Shown: positions 34,587 to 47,898 of the stretch, in pieces
How the letters are laid out: each line of letters begins with the position of its first letter
Numbering within the stretch: the first letter of the stretch is position 1
Assembly: GCA_963853835.1 (NCBI GenBank)
Contig: OY970822.1
Coordinates: 23,469,058-23,533,057 of the forward strand
DNA from: Calendula officinalis
Lineage: Eukaryota > Streptophyta > Magnoliopsida > Asterales > Asteraceae
DNA length: 64,000 nucleotides
Reading direction: 5' to 3'
Notes under the pieces: generated by a model
What the model was told of the DNA's origin: nothing
What the model saw: only the letters and a program-made list of their open reading frames with translations
Databases searched by the model: none
Position numbers and translations under genes: made by a program

Positions 34587-37500
34587 TCAAGTCTTGAGTG
34601 TATGAGAAAAATCTTGGGGTATATGCTTGGTTCTATCAGTCTTTATATATCCTTCTTTCATCTGTGTAACACAAGCTGCATTGTCTTCATGAATCACAGT
34701 TGGATTTTTCTCCCCCTCTAGTCCACACGAAGTCAAAATGAGTTTTGTCATCGATCTTAGCCATACACATTCTCTGCTGGCTTCATGTAGTGCGATGACT
34801 TCGGCATGATTTGATGATGTTGCGACAAGTGTTTGCTTTTGGGAGCGCCATGAAATAGCAGTGCCTCCACTCATGAAAACATATCCCGTTTGAGACCTAG
34901 CTTTATGAGGATCAGATAGATAACCTGCATCTGTATAACCGACTAACTCTTGTTTTGAATCATTAGAATAAAATAGACCTAAATCAACAGTTCCTCGAAG
35001 GTATCGAAAAATATGTTTGATACCATTCCAATGTCTTTTTGTAGGAGCTGAACTAAATCTTGCTAACAAATTAACTGCAAAATAAATGTCGGGTCTAGTA
35101 CAGTTAGTAAGATACATTAAAGCTCCAATTGCACTGAGATATGGTACTTCTTGACCAAGAATCTCTTCATTTTCTTCACGGGGTCTAAAGGGATCATTAT
35201 CAACATTTAATGATCGAGCGACCATTGGAGTGCTTAATGAATTCGCCTTGTCCATATTGAAATGTTTCAAAATCTTTTCTGTATAATTTGACTGATGGAC
35301 AAGTATTCCATTATTCATATGCTCAATTTGTAAACCAAGACAATATTTGGTTTTTCCAAGGTCTTTCATTTCAAATTCTTTCTTTAAAAGTACAGTTGTT
35401 TCATGAATTTCCTTATGTGTTCCGATAAGGTTCAAGTCATCAACATAGACGGCTATGATTACAAATCCGGATGTTGTTTTCTTAAAAAACACATGGACAG
35501 ATAATATTGTTGGTATAACCTTTACTTACTAAGTAATCACTTAAACGTTTATACCACATGCGTCCAGATTGCTTCAACCCATACAAGGATCGTTGTAACT
35601 TAATTGAATACATTTCCTTGGGTTTTTCACTTAGTGCTTTTGGAATTTTAAATCCTTCAGGAACTTTCATGTAAATATCACTATCAAGTGATCCATACAA
35701 ATAAGCTGTGACAACATCCATTAGATGCATTTCTAAATTTTTGGAAACTACCAGGCTGATTAGATATCTAAACGTTATTGCATCCATAACTGGGGAATAT
35801 GTTTCCTCATAATCAATTCCCGGTCTTTGAGAAAAACCTTGAGCTACAAGTCTAGCTTTATATCTTATAATTTCATCTTTCTCATTTCGTTTTCGTATGA
35901 AAACCCATTTATAACCCACAGGTTTCACACTTTCTGGTGTGAGGGCAATGCGTCCAAAAACATTACGTTTATTCAACGAATTTAATTCAGCTTGCATGGC
36001 TTCTTTCCATTTATCCCAGTCATGTCTATTTTGGCATTCAATGACAGACTTTGGTTCAGGATCATCATTCATAATTTCACATGCAACGACATAGGAAAAT
36101 ATTTCATCAATATTTCCTATTTCATCCCGATTCTATAATATATTTGTTTGGCCATAATTTATGGAAACCTCATTGTTAACATCATTCATTTCCTCTTGTG
36201 GAGGATTTTCAATATTTTGTGTTTCTTCAAAAACACTTTCCTTATGATCATTTGTATTTTCTACATTCTTTCTTTTTCTAGGATTCTTATCCTTGGAACC
36301 AATTGGTCTTCCACGCTTTAAACGTGTTTTAGACTCTTGAGTGACTTTATCACCAGACTTTTCATTTGGTATTTCAATCCGGGCTGGAGCATTAACAGCC
36401 GGTATATGTGATTTTGTCACTCTTTTGGTATCAGTAAATGCATCAGGCAATTTATTTGCAATATCCTGCAAGTGCATTATTTTTTGAACCTCTTTTTCAC
36501 ATTGGTTAGTTCGAGGATCAAGATATAATAGTGATGGCTCACACCATGATACATCTTTTTCTTTGTTTTTCTTTTCTTCTCCCAATGTTGGGAAGTTTGC
36601 CTCATCGAAGTGGCAATCTGCAAAACGTGCTGTAAAAACATCACCTGTTAAAGGTTCAAGATATTTTATGATTGAACTTGTTTCATACCCAACATATATT
36701 CCCAACCTCCTTTGAGGTCCCATTTTTGTACGATGTGGTGGAGCAATAGGAACATATACAGCACAACCAAAAACTCTAAGGTGGAAGATGTTTGGCTCTT
36801 GGCCAAAAGCAAGTTGTAAAGGAGAGTATTTATGATATGCACTTGGTCTTATACGAATTAATGATGCAGCATGTAAAATAGCATGACCCCAAATAGACAC
36901 AGGAAGTTTTGTTCTCATTATTAATGGTCTAGCAATTAACTGAAGACGTTTAATCAAAGATTCAGCTAAACCATTTTGTGTGTGTACATGAGCAACTGGA
37001 TGTTCAACAACAATTCCTACAGACATACAATAATCATTAAATGCCTGAGACATAAATTCACCAGCATTATCCAATCTTACTCTTTTTATAGTATGATCAG
37101 GAAAATGTGCTCTTAGTTTAATGATTTGTGCAAGAAATTTTGCAAATGCAACATTACGTGTTGATAATAGACAAACATGAGACCATCTACTTGATGCATC
37201 TATTAAGACCGTAAAGTATCTAAATGGTCCACATGGTGGATGAATCGGTCCACAAATATCTCCCTGGATTCTTTCAAGAAACGCAGGGGTTTCCATTTCA
37301 ATTTTAATAGGTGAAGGTCTTATAATCAACTTACCAAGGGAGCATGATGCACATTGAGTTGTTTTACCTGTATGAGGGATCTTATGATCTTTCAATGGAT
37401 GCCCATGAGTGTTTTCAATTATTCTCCTCATCATTGTTAAGCCTGGATGCCCTAACCTGTCATGCCATAAGCTAAATATACTAGGATTGTGACTATTTAC

Positions 37501-38022
37501 TTTGACTACCATGTGTGACTCTGCCATGTTTATATGTGTGTAGTGTAGACCACATTGAAGCAATGGTAGTTCTTCCAATACATGACTTTTATTAGTAATG
37601 TGTAATATTTTCCCATTATGTGCAGTCACACTTTGAGTGTCATATCCATTATGATATATGTCCTTAAAACTTAATAAATTTCTCTTTGATTTAGGAGAAA
37701 ATAAAGCATTATCTACCAAAACGTGTGTACCATTAGGTAGTATAAAATTAGCTTTTCCTACACCTTCTATCAAGTCCGCTGGACCCGATATGGTGTTTAT
37801 GCTTGCCTTTGTTGATTTTAGTTCAGAAAAATATTTCTTAGACTTAAGGATAGTGTGCGTGGAACCACTATGTAGAATACACAGATCTCCAACCATCGAT
37901 TGTTGTTTTGCTCCAGTAGAGTTCATATCAAACTTGAAAAATGGAAAAACATAAGTTATTATACAGATTATTAGAAATTCATTACATGAAAACAAGGGAA
38001 ATCCTAGTTTAACGAAATGCAT
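34587..38022 (-). pseudogene. Copia pol: protease, integrase, reverse transcriptase, RNase H
   Basis: Domains in Copia order on the minus strand. A protease-like segment (LHSGSTHTIL) has the catalytic Asp replaced by His. Then come GAG-pre-integrase (HDRLGHPG, CASCSLGK), integrase core (GDICGPI, RLDNAGEF, NGLAES giving the D-D-E triad), reverse transcriptase (YKARLVAQGF, YSPVMDAITFR, catalytic YVDD) and RNase H (GYTDAGY, SSNHAEVIA, EDNAACV). The frame is interrupted by an in-frame TAG at 36135-36133 and a frameshift in a T-run near 35490, just before YVDD. RNase H ends at 34587 soon after the HIPQDF motif. Confidence 0.93.
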
Positions 38023-38091
38023 AGACGAATTACAAAGATGAAAACATAAACATAATTATGATTTAGACATGAGTGATTAAGCTTCATATTA

Positions 38092-39152
38092 CTCCATGTC
38101 ATTCAAGAAATCAGAAGCATTTAGATCAGTGTTCTCAGATTGATCCACAAAGTTTACTTCTTTCTCCTTTTGCTTAAGTGAAACTTGATATAGCTTGCAA
38201 AAGTGAGAAGGTGTGCGACAAGTACTTTGCCAGTGGCCCGTACTACCACATCTATAACACACATTTTGATTATTCTGAGACGCACTTGCTTCAGCATCAT
38301 GTTTTGTGGTCTTGTTTTGTGGCTGGACTTTGTTACTTGGTGGAGCATGATAAGTATTATTTCTTGGACCACGTCCATATCCACGTCCACGTCCATGACC
38401 ATAACCACGACCACGACCACGACCATAAGGGTGACTTCGACCAAAGTTTTGGTTTCGGTTATTAGTATAGTTTTGAGTAAAACGACCTCGTCCACGGCCA
38501 CGACCACGTCCCCTGGTGTTATTTCGAGGACCAACGTTTTCTGCAGCATTGATTTCAGGGAGTGCTGCTGATCCTGTGGGACGGGACTCATGGTTTTTTC
38601 ATTAAGAGCATATTATTTTGCTCAGCCGTCAGAAGATATTGTTGCAAATCAGAATATTTTGAGAATTTTCGCAATCGCAAATTCTCTTGCAAAGTAACAT
38701 TTGATGCATGGAATGTGGAGTAAGTTTTCTCCAACTTTTCTTCATCTGTCACAGGATCTCCACAAAATTCAAGTTGTGAACATATCCTGAACAATGCTGA
38801 GCTATAATCAGACACTTGTTTAAAATCCTGGAATCTTAGTGATCTCCATTCTTCTCTAGCAAAGGGACTTCCAGAAAACCCTTTTCTTATTATCAAATAT
38901 TTTTTAAGAGACTTCCAGAAAATATATGGATCTTCAATGTTTAAGTATTCATTTTTTTAAACTAGCATCAACGTGTTTACGAAGATTGAAAACTGCTTTC
39001 CAATTTTCTTGGGAAGAGCAATTATTATTTTCATTTAAGGCATCTAAGATGCCCATTGATGCTAAATATGCTCTCATATCAGTGATCCATGAGTTGTAAT
39101 TTTTACCAGATGCTTCTAACGCATTAAACTCAATCTTCGCAACGTTTGACAT
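38092..39152 (-). pseudogene. Copia gag with zinc knuckle
   Basis: The product starts MSNVAKIEFNALEASGKNY on the minus strand, a typical Copia gag beginning, continues through WRSLRFQDFKQVSDY, an RGRGRG-rich stretch (38350-38520) and a CX2CX4HX4C zinc knuckle (CYRCGSTGHWQSTC) that binds the element RNA. A frameshift in an A-run near 38955 splits it; other shifts may exist. Confidence 0.85.
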
Positions 39153-39500
39153 TTTATAACTATATATATTTAGAACAAAAAAAGTTAAAAATCAGAATCC
39201 ATATATATCAATATGTATTGCACAAAATAGAAGTGGGAGAACAATCATCCCATACGTGAACAAGAAAGGATAAAATACATCAGGCGTGAGACTAATTAAG
39301 ATGCCAAGTACAATAACCATTACAATCATGAAAATTAAAAACGGGTGAATCATTCTTGATCTTGATTTTGAAGATGAGAGAAATTATTTTTGTAGTATAA
39401 AGAAGTGTGGATGATGTGTTTATTTATAGTGTAAAAATATAGCCGTTGTATATTTTATATAATTTTTTTTTACCGTTTATAACCGTTACATATATAGCCG

Positions 39501-39501
<1 letters not shown>

Positions 39502-39567
<66 letters not shown>
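39502..39567. repeat. (TA)n microsatellite in the Copia leader
   Basis: About 33 TA units within the 5' untranslated leader of the Copia element. The neighbouring 39660-39910 carries degenerate repeats built on AAATGTTAGT and GCATAA. Confidence 0.9.
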
Positions 39568-39570
<3 letters not shown>

Positions 39571-40109
39571 AATAAAAAGAATAATTAAAGAAATAAATTA
39601 CATAGACATATTTGTAAAAATATTAGTGAATTTTAAATAAATTAGTAAATAAAAGAAAGAAAAATAATATGCATAAATAAATGTTAGTATACATAAATGA
39701 AAATTAGTATGTATAAATAAATGTTAGATGCGATAAAATTAAATGTTAGTTTGCATAATTAAAAGTTAGTAAGCATTAGTAAAAGTTAGAATGTAAATGT
39801 TAGCATAAGCATAAGTAAAAGTTAGAATACATAAATGTAAATGTTAGTTTGCATAAATTAAAAGAGTTAGTAAACATAAGAATAAAATTAGTACAATAAT
39901 AAATGTAAGTATGTTAGTAGTCCCAAGATTAGTAGTCCAAATATCATAATAATGTCCTTGATTAAATGTGTTTGGTTTCATTTAATTTATTATTATATTA
40001 TAACTTATTGTTATAAGAAATGTTTACCTTAAGTAATTAACTTGATTAAGTAAATGTACCTTGTGATTGAGTTGATCTTCCTTGATTAAGAACTTTCGTT
40101 CTGATAACG

Positions 40110-40413
40110 TGTTATGAATTAACTTTAATTAAGGCCATATTAGCACTTTAATCAAACTACTTGAAGGTTATAAATAAGAACAAGAACAAGATGGAGAGAG
40201 TTTATAACACTTAAGAAAGTGTATTTTTAGGTGCAATTTACATCTTCACTTACATGAGTATTTATACTATAAATTTTACACTTGAACCCATACTTAGTAA
40301 TAGTACAAAGATACAATCTTGGGTAAAACATTAATTGGATTGGACAAGGAGGTTGACTAATTGATCATCCACTTGTTTAGCTTCATTATTGATTTATCTT
40401 CACTATTATAACA
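40110..40413 (-). repeat. 5' LTR of the Copia element
   Basis: 304 bp, paired with 33994-34297. The primer binding site follows on the minus strand at about 40107-40095. Confidence 0.95.
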
Positions 40414-41299
40414 TAGTGTTTATTTTTATTTGTTAATTCTTAAAAAGTTTTTTCTGGGCATATAACGCCAAACATTAAAGTCTTTTTAATTTGTTCATTC
40501 TTAAAAGGCTTTCTATTTAAAGTTACGTATATATTAACATATTTAGTTATATTAAATAGAAAATTTAACACAACAAAAAATGTATATCATTTAATAATTT
40601 ATAGTTTTTTTTATATTTACATAAACTAAAACCATAACAGTTAAAAAAAACTAAAATTACCGACCTAAAATATTATAGTTATTAAGTTTTGATATGTTTA
40701 AATAATAAGTAGAATGATGGTAAATATTATAATGGCCACTAATTATTAAATAAATTTATATATTCAAGTATTTTGATATTACACTGATATACATATATCG
40801 TTTATAAAGTTTGAAAGTAAATCATAATTTTAAAAAATAAAATTTAAATCACGAGCGAAGCCGGGTAATTAAACCTCGTTATGGTCAAATCCTGTGAAAG
40901 CACTTTTATGACATACATATTAACATCTCTCGTGCATTGGCTTTAAGCTTTTGTAATGTATGTGTATGACATGCATATTAATAATTGTTGTTTATTTATT
41001 GAATAAACGAGACAACATGGCCCGTGCGATGCACGGGCTTTGTTCATGATAAATAGTCATTGGTATCACATAAAAGTATGAATAAAACAAAGTGTGTCCG
41101 AGTTGTTTGCTTTACTTTTTTGGTTAAAGCGCGTCTTGCGTTGTCATCAACTCGAGGGACCAATTCTTGATTCTTGTGCCGCTGAAGATGATCCTAAATT
41201 ATTTTGTAAATATATAAACGGGCTTTAATTCAAACCAAAGTTTAGGAAAATCTTAGCTTTTAGAAAAGAATTTAAAAAAACCAAACCCAATATCTTAAA

Positions 41300-42270
41300 A
41301 AGTTGATATTTAAGATCAAGAATAACAACTAATTAAAAATATAACTAAAGATTAAAAATAACAATTAAAGTTCATATGCTACTTTTCTTTGTGCATTGTA
41401 TTGTGTTTCCCAGAGAAATACCCACACAAAAAAAAAAGAATGAGCAAGACAATAAAAGTAATTATGTAAAAACATAGAATAAGTCTAAGAATGCAAATGA
41501 TGATGTTGATGTTGTTGATGTTGTAGAGGAAGATAAAACAATTTCAAGTATCTTACAAAGTTGATATTTAAAATCAAGAATAACAACTAATTAAAAATAA
41601 CAACTAAATAATAAAAAACAACAACTAAAGTTGATATGCTGCTTTTCATTGTGCATGGCATTTGTGTTTCCCTGAAAAATTGCTCCAAAAAAAAGAATGA
41701 GCAAGATGGTAAAAATAATAATTAAATAAAAAACATAGAATAACTCTAAGAATGGAAACGATGGTATTGATGTTTTACAGGAAGAGAAAACAATTTCAAA
41801 TATCTTAAAAAGTTGATATTTAAAATCAAGAATAACAATGAAAGAATAAAAATAACCACTAAAGTTGATATGTTGCTTTTCATTGTGCATTGCATTGTGT
41901 TTCCCTGGGAAATAGCCACACAAAAAAAAAAGAATGAGCAAGACGATAAAAGTAATTATATAAAAACATAGAATACGTCTAAGAATGCATTGTGTTTCCC
42001 TGAAAAAATAGCCAAAAAAGAGAATGAGCAAGATGGTAAAAATAATAATTAAAAAAAACATAAAATAACTCTAAGAATGCAAATGATGGTGTTGATGTTT
42101 TAGAGGAAGAGAAAACAATTTCAAATATATTTTAAAAATTGATATTTAAAATCAATAATAATAACAACGAACGATTAAAATAACCACTAAAGTTGATGTG
42201 TTGCTTTTCATTGTGCATTGCATTGTGTTTCCCTGGAAAATAGCCACACACAAAAAGAATGAGCAAGGCG
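41300..42270. repeat. Tandem repeats of about 250 bp inside the Helitron
   Basis: Four units begin with AAGTTGATATTTAAAATCAA near 41301, 41559, 41811 and 42139. Each contains GCTTTTCATTGTGCAT and GTGTTTCCCTG followed by an A-rich GAATGAGCAAGA block. The third unit has a partial internal duplication. Confidence 0.85.
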
Positions 42271-42757
42271 AAAACAAAATGAAAATGGGTACATTTAATC
42301 TTACCTTTTCCGAAACAACAAAGCCCTGTGGTTACGTATTTTACACATCCTATTTGCGACAAATCATGACCATAATTGATCGAGTGTGTAGCTGCCGACT
42401 TTTTTTTTTTTTGCTTTTTTTTGTGCCGAGTTGAACATAATGACATGGTAGTGAAAGAAGGGAAGTTTTGCAAGTCTTATGAATCCCTTTATATATAATT
42501 GAGGGAAATGAACGATGAAATTAATGTGGAATTAAGGCCTTTACTTAACCAAGCATTAACTACGATGATAATTTTCAACACCATTAGTCTAAATACGTGT
42601 GCAAAAGGCTGGAATTTAAGGTTTGTAATTGTCGACTTTTGGCCTTACATATCCCTTTATGTATAATTTAAAACTGCTCGGTTGTAAAATCATGATAAGA
42701 TAAGAGAGAGAGAGAGAGAGAGCACAACGGCGGAAGAAGAAGAGACAACTCCGGCGA

Positions 42758-44200
42758 ATGGACGACGGTCAATCGGAGGAGAGGGAATCAGAGCAGCTTC
42801 ATCCCCAACCGTGGGTCTACACGAACGATTGAGCGGAACTCTACATCATTCTTTATCACAGATTTTGCAGAAGACGATACAGAAGATATTATCGGGAGAG
42901 AGTTTAAGAAGTATGGGAACTTAGTTGATGTCTACATCGCTAAAAGAAGGAACAAGGCAGGTAACAAGTTCGGATTCATCAGGTACGCCGGGATCTCAAA
43001 TCCGAAAGACTTTGAACGTAATATTCAAAACATAAGAATTGGGTGGAATGTTATAACAGTAAACCTAGCCAGATATGATCGAAACTACAACCAGGTGCCC
43101 CATAATCGATATTTTGGTCCTCCACCCCCACCTCCCGCACCCCACCCCCGCCCCAGTCAGTCGTTTATTCCGGCTAAAAACAACCTTCCCAATGGAAGGT
43201 TTAATGGTAAGTCTTTTGTCGATGCAGTAAACGGGGTCCATTCCGGAGCAGCTTGTGCACCCCCCGTGTGTACATCTGTCTTCCAATTTCGAGACCCGGG
43301 TTTGGTTGTTACCCCAGTTAGTTGGTAGGTAAAAAACCTAAACGTCCTATGGAATCTAGAAGAATTAAAAAATGCTGATGGTTGCAAGAACATCATTATC
43401 AGGTACTTGGGCGGGTTATCGGTGATCCTGGAATTTGGATCTGATGGGGATGCCAAAGTTTTCCTTGAAAAAGCTAAAGAAGTTTGGGAAAATTGGTTCA
43501 CTAGCCTGGCGAAGTGGTCGCCAAAGACTGTAATCAATGAAAGACTTGCTTCACTTGTTATACATGGGGTTCCCGCCCATGCTCGGTGTCCAGTTGCATA
43601 CAACGAGATTGGCAAGACATGTGTGAAGTATTAATAGACGAAGAATGTTCACCGGATAATGCATATTGGGGTATTGGCAGAATCGGTATTATTACTACAC
43701 AACTTGGGTGGATTAATAAACTCATGAAGATTACTGTTGATGGATCTGAAGTTTTGATTCGGGTGACGGAAGATCAACAAGAATCCATCCGTTTAATCCC
43801 GAGTTCAATTTCTGTTACAGACTGGGGGTCATCCGATGAGGATGATGAAGAAAGTACTAAGTTTGGAGACGATTCAGGATCGGAAGAAGGTGAATTCCGG
43901 GAACCACATCCGACAGATTTTCCGGATATTGGTGATGACGTCACGTCACCAGATATTCTTAGGTCAAAAGTCCACTTGCAACCGGAAGCGGAAGAGACAC
44001 ATGGGAAGTCCCAAGATTTCGTGGCCCACAACAATTATGATTTTGTTAACCCCCATACTGACACCGAACATATCCCAGACTCAATTAACAACTTTTCTGA
44101 CGACACTATCAGTGGTGCCAGATTAAGCCCATCGGGTGACCTTATTTTCAGCCCATCTCCACCTAAAGCCCAGGAAGTAAAATGCAGTAGTGCACAATAA
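42758..44200 (+). pseudogene. LINE ORF1 (RNA-binding, RRM-like), broken
   Basis: After a short start (ATG at 42758) the frame shifts near 42833 and continues with an RRM-like fold (FFITDFAEDTEDIIG, KAGNKFGFIRY), then a proline-rich stretch (43120-43160) and an acidic C-terminal part. Plant LINE ORF1 proteins use an RRM to package element RNA. There is also an in-frame TAG at 43326-43328 and another frameshift near 43600, so it is not functional. Confidence 0.8.
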
Positions 44201-47200
44201 GCCCAATGGTGCCTTTAAATGCGGATAATATTAATATTGAGCCCATAGACGAAAACGAACCAGGAAACCAGGGCCCAATGTTGGATAGAGTCGATCTATG
44301 TGACCCCCCGATAATTGACCTAAATGTTCCGTGTTCGTCTAGAACGTCCTCGAGCAATTCCGTTTCCTTGCCTCCGCTCTTTGGTAAACTGTCTAGGAAT
44401 TTGCTAAGCGACCCTAGAAATGGTAAGAAGAAACTCAAAAGGTGCAGAATCCCTAATCAATCTTCTGGATCGGCTTACTCAGTCCCAACATCAGACGAGA
44501 TTGAAAATACTATGGAAATTGGTAATCTAGCGGGATTTCAGATGAACGAATTTAGTTCAGAAATCAGGAATGTCATCAATGGTGCTGGAGAAAAAAGGTT
44601 TCCTTATGAAGCTACTATCTATCAACATTAGGGGTGTTAATTGCACCCGTAAAAAAAGGTGGATTCAAGGGATAAAAGCAGCAAACAAAGTTCAATTCAT
44701 TGGTATTCAAGAGTCAATGGCAAAACAAGTTGATTCGGTTCTGGTTAGAGATTATTGGGGAAGGTCGGCTAGTGATTTTGAATACTCGGGGTCAAACGGT
44801 AAATCAGGGGGTTTGATTTCTATGTGGGATCCTTCGTGGTTTACAAAAGAAGATGTCGTAAGAGGAGATGGGTTTTTGGTGATCAAAGGTGTTATAACTG
44901 GCTCTAATATTAAGTGTGGTTTCGTTAATATTTACGCACCACAGGAAATTAAAAAGAAAAAGGTTCTGTGGAATACAATAGTTGATTTTGTTCTACGAGA
45001 GCCTAATCTCGTTTGGGTATGTTTTGGGGATTTCAATGAAGTCCGGAAGCGTTCAGAAAGAGCCGGTACTGCTTTTTCGCCGGCGGGTGCAAGGTTATTT
45101 AACGAGTTTATTAGTAATGCAGGTTTACTCGAAATCAAGTCGGGGGGTAGGCGGTACTCGAGAAGCACTACCGATGGGGGAAAACTAAGTCTTTTAGATA
45201 GATTTCTGGTTTCGAATAACTTTTTTCAAAACTGGGCAAATCCGTGTGTCAATATATTACCGAGAGGAACAAGTGATCATTGCCCATTGCTTCTTAAATC
45301 TGCCAACACTGACTTCGGCCCTTCATATTTCAAATTTTTTAACTCCTGGATTCAAGATTCAAGGCTGGAATCGGTAATTACGGCGGCTTGGTCATTACCA
45401 CTCAATAAGTCTCGAAACCCGACACAGGAGTTCTGTGGTAAATTGAAGAATGTCAAAAACGCGATTAAATCTTGGAAGGCATCTACCACTGATACAGATA
45501 TAAATAGAGTACAGAAAAGAATGAGTGAGATCGATCTAAAGGCGGAGTCAGTCACGTTAGAACCAGCTGAAATTTCCGAGAGACTAGGTCTAGACATTCA
45601 ATTTCGGGATTATGAAGATCGTAAAACTCGAGACGCAAAACAGAAATTTCGGGTTAAATGGACCGTAGACGGTGATGAAAACTCCAAATTCTTCCATGGT
45701 ACGATTAAATATAATAATAGGAAGAATTTTATACACGGGTTATCTTTTAATGGGGTGTGGCATGAAGATCCCGAGAGTTTAAAAAAGGGTACATACGATC
45801 ACTTCTAAAAAATCTTTGATGATTCCAACATCGCAAGGCCGAAATTTGTAAGCAACAAATTTAAAACTCTTTCCACTAGTCAAAGAGACGGTATTGAAGT
45901 AAGTTTTTCACGAACCGAAGTTAAAAAAGCAGTGTGGGATTGTGGCATTGAAAAAGCACCGGGGGGGATGGTTTTACTTTTGCTTTCTATAAAAAGTATT
46001 GGAACATTATTGAAGACGACCTAATGAAAGCAGTTACTTGTTTCGAAAATGGTGGTAAAATTCACAAGGGATGTGATTCTTCTTTTTTTACATTGATTCC
46101 TAAATGTGAAATCCCTCTAGAATTATCTGACTATCGCCCAATTAGTCTTATTGGAAGTGTTTACAAAGTCATTGCAAAATGTCTGGCTAATCGGTTGAAA
46201 TCGGTAATTGGTGATGTGGTTAGCTTTGAACAATCGACTTTTATTGAAGGTCGGAACATACTTGATGGGCCGCTTATCTTGAGTGAGATTATGGCATGGT
46301 GCTAAAAAGTTAAAAAAACAACTATTAATCTTTAAGGTGGACTTTGAAAAAGCATATGATTCCATCAATTGGAATTTTCTCGATTCGATTATGAGTCAAA
46401 TGGGTTTCGGTATAAAATGGAGGGGATGGATTATGAAGTGCCTCTCTTCGGCAAGAGCTTCGGTATTATTGAACGGGTCGCCTACTTCGGAATTTAATAT
46501 TAAACGGGGCCTTAGACAAGGTGACCCGATGGCACCATTCGTGTTTATTATAGCGGTGGAAAGTATTCATATAGCCATGATGGAAGCAAAGGATAAAGGT
46601 GTTTTTCATGGTTTATGTCTCCCAAATGGTGGACCTATGGTGTCTCATCTACAATATGCCGATGACACGATTTTTATTGGTACGTGGTCTTTAACTAATG
46701 CAAAAAATCTTTCACGGATTTTAAATTGCTTTTATCTAGCATCGGGGCTCAAAGTAAACATGAATAAGAGTAACATAATTGGTGTTGGAGTACCGGCGGA
46801 TGAAGTCAATCGTGTGGCTAGATCTTTAAATTGTAACGTTGGTACATCTCCTTTCAAGTATCTTGGTTTGGTAATCGATGCTCATATGAATAAATTAGAA
46901 CATTGGGACACTATTATTAATAAGTTTCAAAAGAAACTTTCCGCATGGAAAGCTTCAACTTTGTCTTATGGGGGAAGATTAACTCTTACGAAAGCCGTAC
47001 TAGGTGAACTTGGTACGTATTTTTTCTCTATGTTTAAAGTCCCGGAAGGTATACTAAAAAAATTAGAATCAATTAGGGCTAATTTCTTTTGGGGGTCTAA
47101 AAATGGTGAACGAAAAATTGGTTGGATTAGTTGGAAAAAGATTCATGCACCCATAAAGTTGGGTGGTTTAGATGTACCTAGCCTAAAGGCCCAAAACCTT

Positions 47201-47898
47201 GCTTTACTAGCAAAATGGTGGTGGAGATTGAAGGTGGAAAATAACTCTCTTTGGAAAAACTTGATCGTATCGTTGCATAAAATATCGAGCCAAAATATTC
47301 CACAAAGTAAATTTTCCGGGGTATGGAATAACATCACCAAAATCCGTACACATCTCAACAAAATAAACGTACCAATCGATTCTTGGTTCCAGGTTACGTC
47401 AAATCCCGCTAACGGGCCCCCTGTAATCTCGTGGGCCTTAGAGCACGATGGGGTTTACACGGTCTCATCGGCAAGGCGCGCTTTTGATGAAATTTTTGTG
47501 GGGCCACAATCTGCCTCGGTTATTCCATGGGTAAAAAATGTACCTATTAAAATTAACATTTTTTGTTGGAGACTTTTTTACAACAGGTTGGCCACGTGTT
47601 TTAACCTTCTGAAACGTGGAATTATCTTGCAATCGGCGGTATGTAGTCTTTGTGAAAGAGAGATCGAGGATGAAAGCCATTTGTTTTGGTCGTGTAACAA
47701 AACCCGGGAAATTTGGCTTCAATTCTGCAGTTGGTGGAGTGTCGATTTGGGCCAGATTAGTGCGCTGGGCCAACTAATCCAATGGGGCGAAAGGGCTGGT
47801 TATTCAAAGTCAAAAAACGAGCAATATTTGACTGCCTTCATGTCTATATTATGGCAAATTTGGAAATTTAGGAATAACATTGTGTTTAGGGGCGAAAC

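Larger units (their letters stand above)
33994..40413 (-). mobile_element. Ty1/Copia LTR retrotransposon, nearly intact and young
   Basis: A 6.4-kb minus-strand element with two 304-bp LTRs that differ at three positions by my count. Polypurine tract AAGGGGGAG lies next to the 3' LTR (34298-34306, minus strand), and TTATCAGAACG next to the 5' LTR resembles the initiator-Met tRNA primer site. The left target flank is AATTG; the right is TAGTG, a diverged duplicate. The empty site in the right duplication copy reads AAAATTG followed by TTTATT, confirming the insertion point. Confidence 0.95.

Noticed and set aside
38154..38591. Val/Met/Asp-rich 145-codon minus-strand ORF
   Set aside because: It is the wrong frame of the Copia gag RGRGRG region and zinc knuckle.
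42132..42473. 113-codon minus-strand ORF and its neighbours at 41591-42061
   Set aside because: They arise from the 250-bp tandem repeats of the Helitron and are not conserved proteins.
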